From Neobacillus rhizosphaerae (lineage in GTDB: Bacteria > Bacillota > Bacilli > Bacillales > Cytobacillaceae): DNA of 64,000 nt. Location of the stretch: NCBI RefSeq assembly GCF_937468385.1, contig NZ_CALBWS010000024.1, positions 1-64,000 of the forward strand. The letters run 5' to 3'. Below, in pieces: positions 61,693 through 64,000 of this stretch. Positions within the stretch are counted from its first letter, which is position 1. Each line of letters begins with the position of its first letter. The position numbers and the translations under genes were made by a program. Below the pieces are notes generated by a model, which was not told the DNA's origin, did no database searches, and saw only the letters and a list, made by a program, of their open reading frames with translations.

Positions 61693-62073
61693 TTCTTTCC
61701 CTCCAATTGCACCATTCTATGTCATACATATGGAAAAGAGGCATAATTATTCCTCATACTATTCGACGATTATGTAGAATATAAGTCCCAATTATTACGA
61801 TTCTACCAAAGGGATTTTTTAATAGGATGTCAATAATATTTCAATTTGGAGTCAAATATTAGTTAGGAAGCTAGTATCTATCCTCGGTTCTGAAGTTTAT
61901 AATGATAATAAAAACTCCCCGATTAGCGTTGCCAGTGGCGTAGTTCGTCGAAAAACACAGCTTTTCGACTGTGAAGCTTATACTCACGAAACCTTCTAAA
62001 GTGCACCTATGCGTTCAGATTCTATCGATATAAATTCTAATTAGCGGACAAAGACCTAAAGGAGAAATCGAAA
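61693..62073. repeat. Gap with family A degenerate repeat, copy 2 (about 61915-62030)
   Basis: The part near the dynamin gene is AT-rich and probably holds its promoter. The block aaaaacacagctttt, gaagcttatac, cacgaaaccttc, gtgcacctatgc matches the order found at 840-900. No gene is seen. Confidence 0.45.
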
Positions 62074-62583
62074 TTGGAAAAGGAACAAGCACTATTTTTA
62101 TCCACTTGCATGGAAACATTAACTCCATCCACCTACGAAATAAAGAAATTAGAAACGGTTGGAGGAACTCTCCCGAAGTTTCACCAATGGACAAACGGAA
62201 AGAAAACGTTAGCAGCCTATGAGGTGACCCGGCCTGCAACGGAAACTGGCTATTACTTTATTTTTATTGATTGGCACCGCAATGACATTTATTATCTAGT
62301 GATTTACGCCCATGATAAAAAAACGACGTTTGCGGAACTTCGACAAGTCCAAGAAATAGATGGTGTACCACACATCGTCTGGATGTATAAACCCTTTAAA
62401 CGAGACGGGAAAAACGATCAGCGGAAAGCTTATTTTAAGCAAATGTTTGGCTCAACAACGGTGCAAATCAAACTCCCCGCAGTAACATCGGAAGTAGAGG
62501 GATTTTTTGAACAAGTGTTTAAACTATGTCAAAATAGGATAAAAGCAGACCGTATTGTCGAAGTATTTGATTTTGAAAATTGA
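62074..62583 (+). CDS. Cytosolic protein, function unknown
   Basis: 169 residues, basic to neutral, no signal or membrane segment. The centre is beta-rich (GYYFIFIDWHRNDIYYLVIYAH, PHIVWMYKPFKRDGKN) and the end helical (VEGFFEQVFKLCQNRI). TTG start with AAAGGAG nine bases upstream. Its stop overlaps the ribosome-binding region of the zinc-ribbon gene, so the two are probably co-transcribed. Family not recognised. Confidence 0.7.
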   Translation: MEKEQALFLSTCMETLTPSTYEIKKLETVGGTLPKFHQWTNGKKTLAAYEVTRPATETGYYFIFIDWHRNDIYYLVIYAHDKKTTFAELRQVQEIDGVPHIVWMYKPFKRDGKNDQRKAYFKQMFGSTTVQIKLPAVTSEVEGFFEQVFKLCQNRIKADRIVEVFDFEN

Positions 62584-62597
62584 TTGGAGTGTGGAAA

Positions 62598-62858
62598 ATG
62601 GCAATTTATAAAAACTGTCAAAGCTGCGGAATGCCTTTAGCAAAGGACGAACTTGGGGGAGGAACCGAGAAAGACGGCACAAAAAGCAGGAAGTATTGCA
62701 GTCACTGCTACATGAATGGAGAATTCACCCTGCCTCATATTACAGTGGAGGAAATGCAGGAAAGAGTGAAACAAAAGGTCGTTGAATTTGGGATGCCGAA
62801 ATTTATCGCTGGTATGTTTACGAGAAATATACCGAAGCTGGAAAGATGGAAGAGATGA
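62598..62858 (+). CDS. Putative zinc-ribbon domain protein
   Basis: 86 residues. CQSCGMPL and CSHCYMNGEF hold the zinc, with the typical GTEKDGTKSRKYCSHCY core of the putative zinc-ribbon family. The C-terminal helix pair (VEEMQERVKQKVVEFGMPKF) is usual for the group. GGAGTG before the ATG at 62598. Function unknown. Confidence 0.8.
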   Translation: MAIYKNCQSCGMPLAKDELGGGTEKDGTKSRKYCSHCYMNGEFTLPHITVEEMQERVKQKVVEFGMPKFIAGMFTRNIPKLERWKR

Positions 62859-62878
62859 CCTAACGTCATCTTTTTTAT
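62854..62878 (+). terminator. Terminator of the zinc-ribbon gene
   Basis: GATGAC pairs with GTCATC around a five-base loop, then TTTTTTATTTTTT. The stem starts inside the last codons. Confidence 0.75.
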
Positions 62879-62942
62879 TTTTTAGGGCATTCAAAAGGTT
62901 ACATGTCCCTTGTTTCATCAAACAATACCCTAATAATTTTTT

Positions 62943-62972
62943 AAAAAACGGATGGGTCTCATCCGTTTTTTC
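62943..62972. terminator. Second hairpin terminator in the gap
   Basis: AAAAAACGGATG against CATCCGTTTTTT, near perfect, with a five-base loop. No gene is recognised between it and the previous terminator. Confidence 0.7.
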
Positions 62973-63113
62973 GTGTCTACTCATTGCCATTTTCCAATAA
63001 GTCCTTGTTCCGTTATTTCGAATGATTCCATTTTTCGGAACTTGCACTAACACTAGAAAAAGCCCGAGTATGTCGACGCAGGCCCCCAAAGTTCATCCTC
63101 ATCATACCAAAAT

Positions 63114-63137
63114 AAGGGACTGCTCTCAGCCCCTTTT
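63114..63137 (-). terminator. Terminator of the amino-acid ABC operon
   Basis: Minus strand AAGGGGCTG, AGAG, CAGTCCCTT with one mismatch, followed by ATTTTGG, shortly after the stop at 63153. Confidence 0.6.
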
Positions 63138-63152
63138 AGTGATAATTATGAT

Positions 63153-63875
63153 TTATAAAACCTTACTCAAAAACGCCTTTGTCCGTTCCTCTTTTGGGTT
63201 ATCAAATAACTCCTTCGGGATATTTTCTTCGACAATCAGACCGCCGTCCATAAAAAGAACACGGTCGCCCACTTCTTTGGCAAAGCCCATTTCATGGGTT
63301 ACGACCACCATCGTCATTCCCTCTTTGGCAAGCTGCTTCATAACCTCCAAAACCTCACCGACCATTTCTGGATCGAGGGCTGAGGTTGGTTCATCAAACA
63401 GCATGATATTCGGCTCCATTGCCAGCGCCCTGGCAATCGCCACCCGCTGCTTTTGCCCTCCGGATAGAGAATCTGGAAAAGCCTCAGCTTTATCCACTAA
63501 ACCGACTTTTCGTAAAAGCTCCAAGCCTTTCGCTCTTGCCACTTCTGCCGAAACCTTTCTTACCTTCATCGGTGCGAGCATAATATTTTCAATCACCTTT
63601 TTATGAGGAAATAGATTAAATTGCTGGAACACCATGCCCACTTCAGTCCGTACTTTATTAATATCTGTTTTTTTGTCTGTTATATCGATCCCCTCAACAT
63701 AGACATGGCCGCCCGTAATCGTTTCAAGCATATTTATGCAGCGTAGAAAAGTTGATTTCCCTGAACCAGAAGGGCCAATGACGACAACTACCTCTTGGGG
63801 CTTGACGGTCACATTGATATCCTTAAGAACCTCATTGATTCCAAATGACTTTTTCAAATTTTTCACCTGAATCAT
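63153..63875 (-). CDS. Polar amino-acid ABC transporter ATPase (GlnQ-like)
   Basis: 240 residues: Walker A GPSGSGKSTFLRC, Q-loop QQFNLFPHKKVIEN, signature DSLSGGQKQRVAIARALAM, Walker B IMLFDEPTSALDPE and VVTHEMGFA. This is the PAAT subgroup that imports glutamine, glutamate, arginine or cystine with a HisM-type permease and a binding protein. It overlaps the upstream permease gene by four bases. Confidence 0.9.
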   Translation of the reverse strand: MIQVKNLKKSFGINEVLKDINVTVKPQEVVVVIGPSGSGKSTFLRCINMLETITGGHVYVEGIDITDKKTDINKVRTEVGMVFQQFNLFPHKKVIENIMLAPMKVRKVSAEVARAKGLELLRKVGLVDKAEAFPDSLSGGQKQRVAIARALAMEPNIMLFDEPTSALDPEMVGEVLEVMKQLAKEGMTMVVVTHEMGFAKEVGDRVLFMDGGLIVEENIPKELFDNPKEERTKAFLSKVL

Positions 63876-64000
63876 TCTGTTGCCAACCTTCTTTCAAGAC
63901 GATTTAACAGGAAGCTTAACGAAAGGGTTAACACAAGATAGATAACCGCAGCTGTCAGATACGGCTCCCACGGGCGCATATATTGACCTTGCATCGCCCG
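63872..64000 (-). CDS. Amino-acid ABC transporter permease, C-terminal end (runs off window)
   Basis: The last 42 codons of a HisM/GlnP-type permease are present: RAMQGQYMRPWEPYLTAAVI, then YLVLTLSLSFLLNRLERRLA and stop. The EPYLTAAVIYLVLTLSLS helix and the basic RLERRL end are typical. The TGA overlaps the ATPase ATG as ATGA, indicating translational coupling. Confidence 0.85.
   Translation of the reverse strand, partial: RAMQGQYMRPWEPYLTAAVIYLVLTLSLSFLLNRLERRLATE

Overview
The window reads as chromosomal DNA from a low-GC, endospore-forming Bacillaceae. The signs are Bacillus-type Shine-Dalgarno sites throughout, a YjcZ-type small sporulation protein, relatives of YfnA, YfkAB, Amj and YcbLMNO, a sporulation-kinase-like histidine kinase, and a CcpA cre site. 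The intergenic repeats are of the kind common in Bacillus and Neobacillus relatives. I cannot name the species. No rRNA, tRNA or CRISPR array is visible, and most genes lie on the minus strand.

Layout. 0.3-5.1 kb: SCP2-like protein, a membrane polyferredoxin behind an Fnr-like site, an oxidoreductase, and a glutaminyl-tRNA synthetase (unusual in bacilli). 5.3-13.3 kb: one long minus-strand operon encoding a membrane-linked, NasC-like nitrate reductase (cytochrome-b-like subunit, molybdopterin subunit, four-cluster ferredoxin, exported Rieske protein), three small unknown proteins, and an NreABC-like regulatory set with two kinases around one regulator. 13.4-17.4 kb: the most interesting locus. 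It contains a 21-codon peptide gene translationally coupled to an HD-GYP membrane sensor, an intervening terminator, a PqqD-like/M50 membrane protease, and a histidine kinase with the same membrane sensor domain as the HD-GYP protein. 17.6-24.9 kb: transporters (YfnA-like, ThrE-like pair, DHA2 efflux pump with its PadR regulator) and a C39-like protease. 25.8-33.7 kb: YfkAB, an FNT channel, an ABC exporter, RecQ and a HAD phosphatase. 33.7-42.6 kb: a fatty-acid/acyl-CoA catabolic cluster with a CBS-PAS-AAA sigma-54 activator, a matching sigma-54 promoter and a cre site. 42.7-52 kb: Zn ribbon, Amj, oxidoreductases, a tandem array of 52-bp hairpin units, a YcbLMNO-like two-component/ABC set and RtcB. 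52-64 kb: an accessory stretch of small enzymes and broken genes, YjcZ, a large TPR-dynamin-like GTPase, and an amino-acid ABC transporter running off the right edge.

How it fits together. The nitrate-reductase-like operon and the distant FNT channel have the same promoter arrangement (CCCCTA, then TGATAG, 13 bp, then a -10), so one NreC-like regulator may control nitrate reduction and nitrite movement. The polyferredoxin has its own Fnr-like class II promoter. The peptide/protease/sensor locus looks like a self-contained peptide production and sensing circuit: a short basic peptide ending in a Cys/Trp-rich tail, a protease with a built-in peptide-recognition domain, and two outputs (c-di-GMP hydrolysis and phosphorelay) behind one shared sensor domain. 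Spo0A-box-like sites precede both sensor genes. Its function is inferred, not shown.
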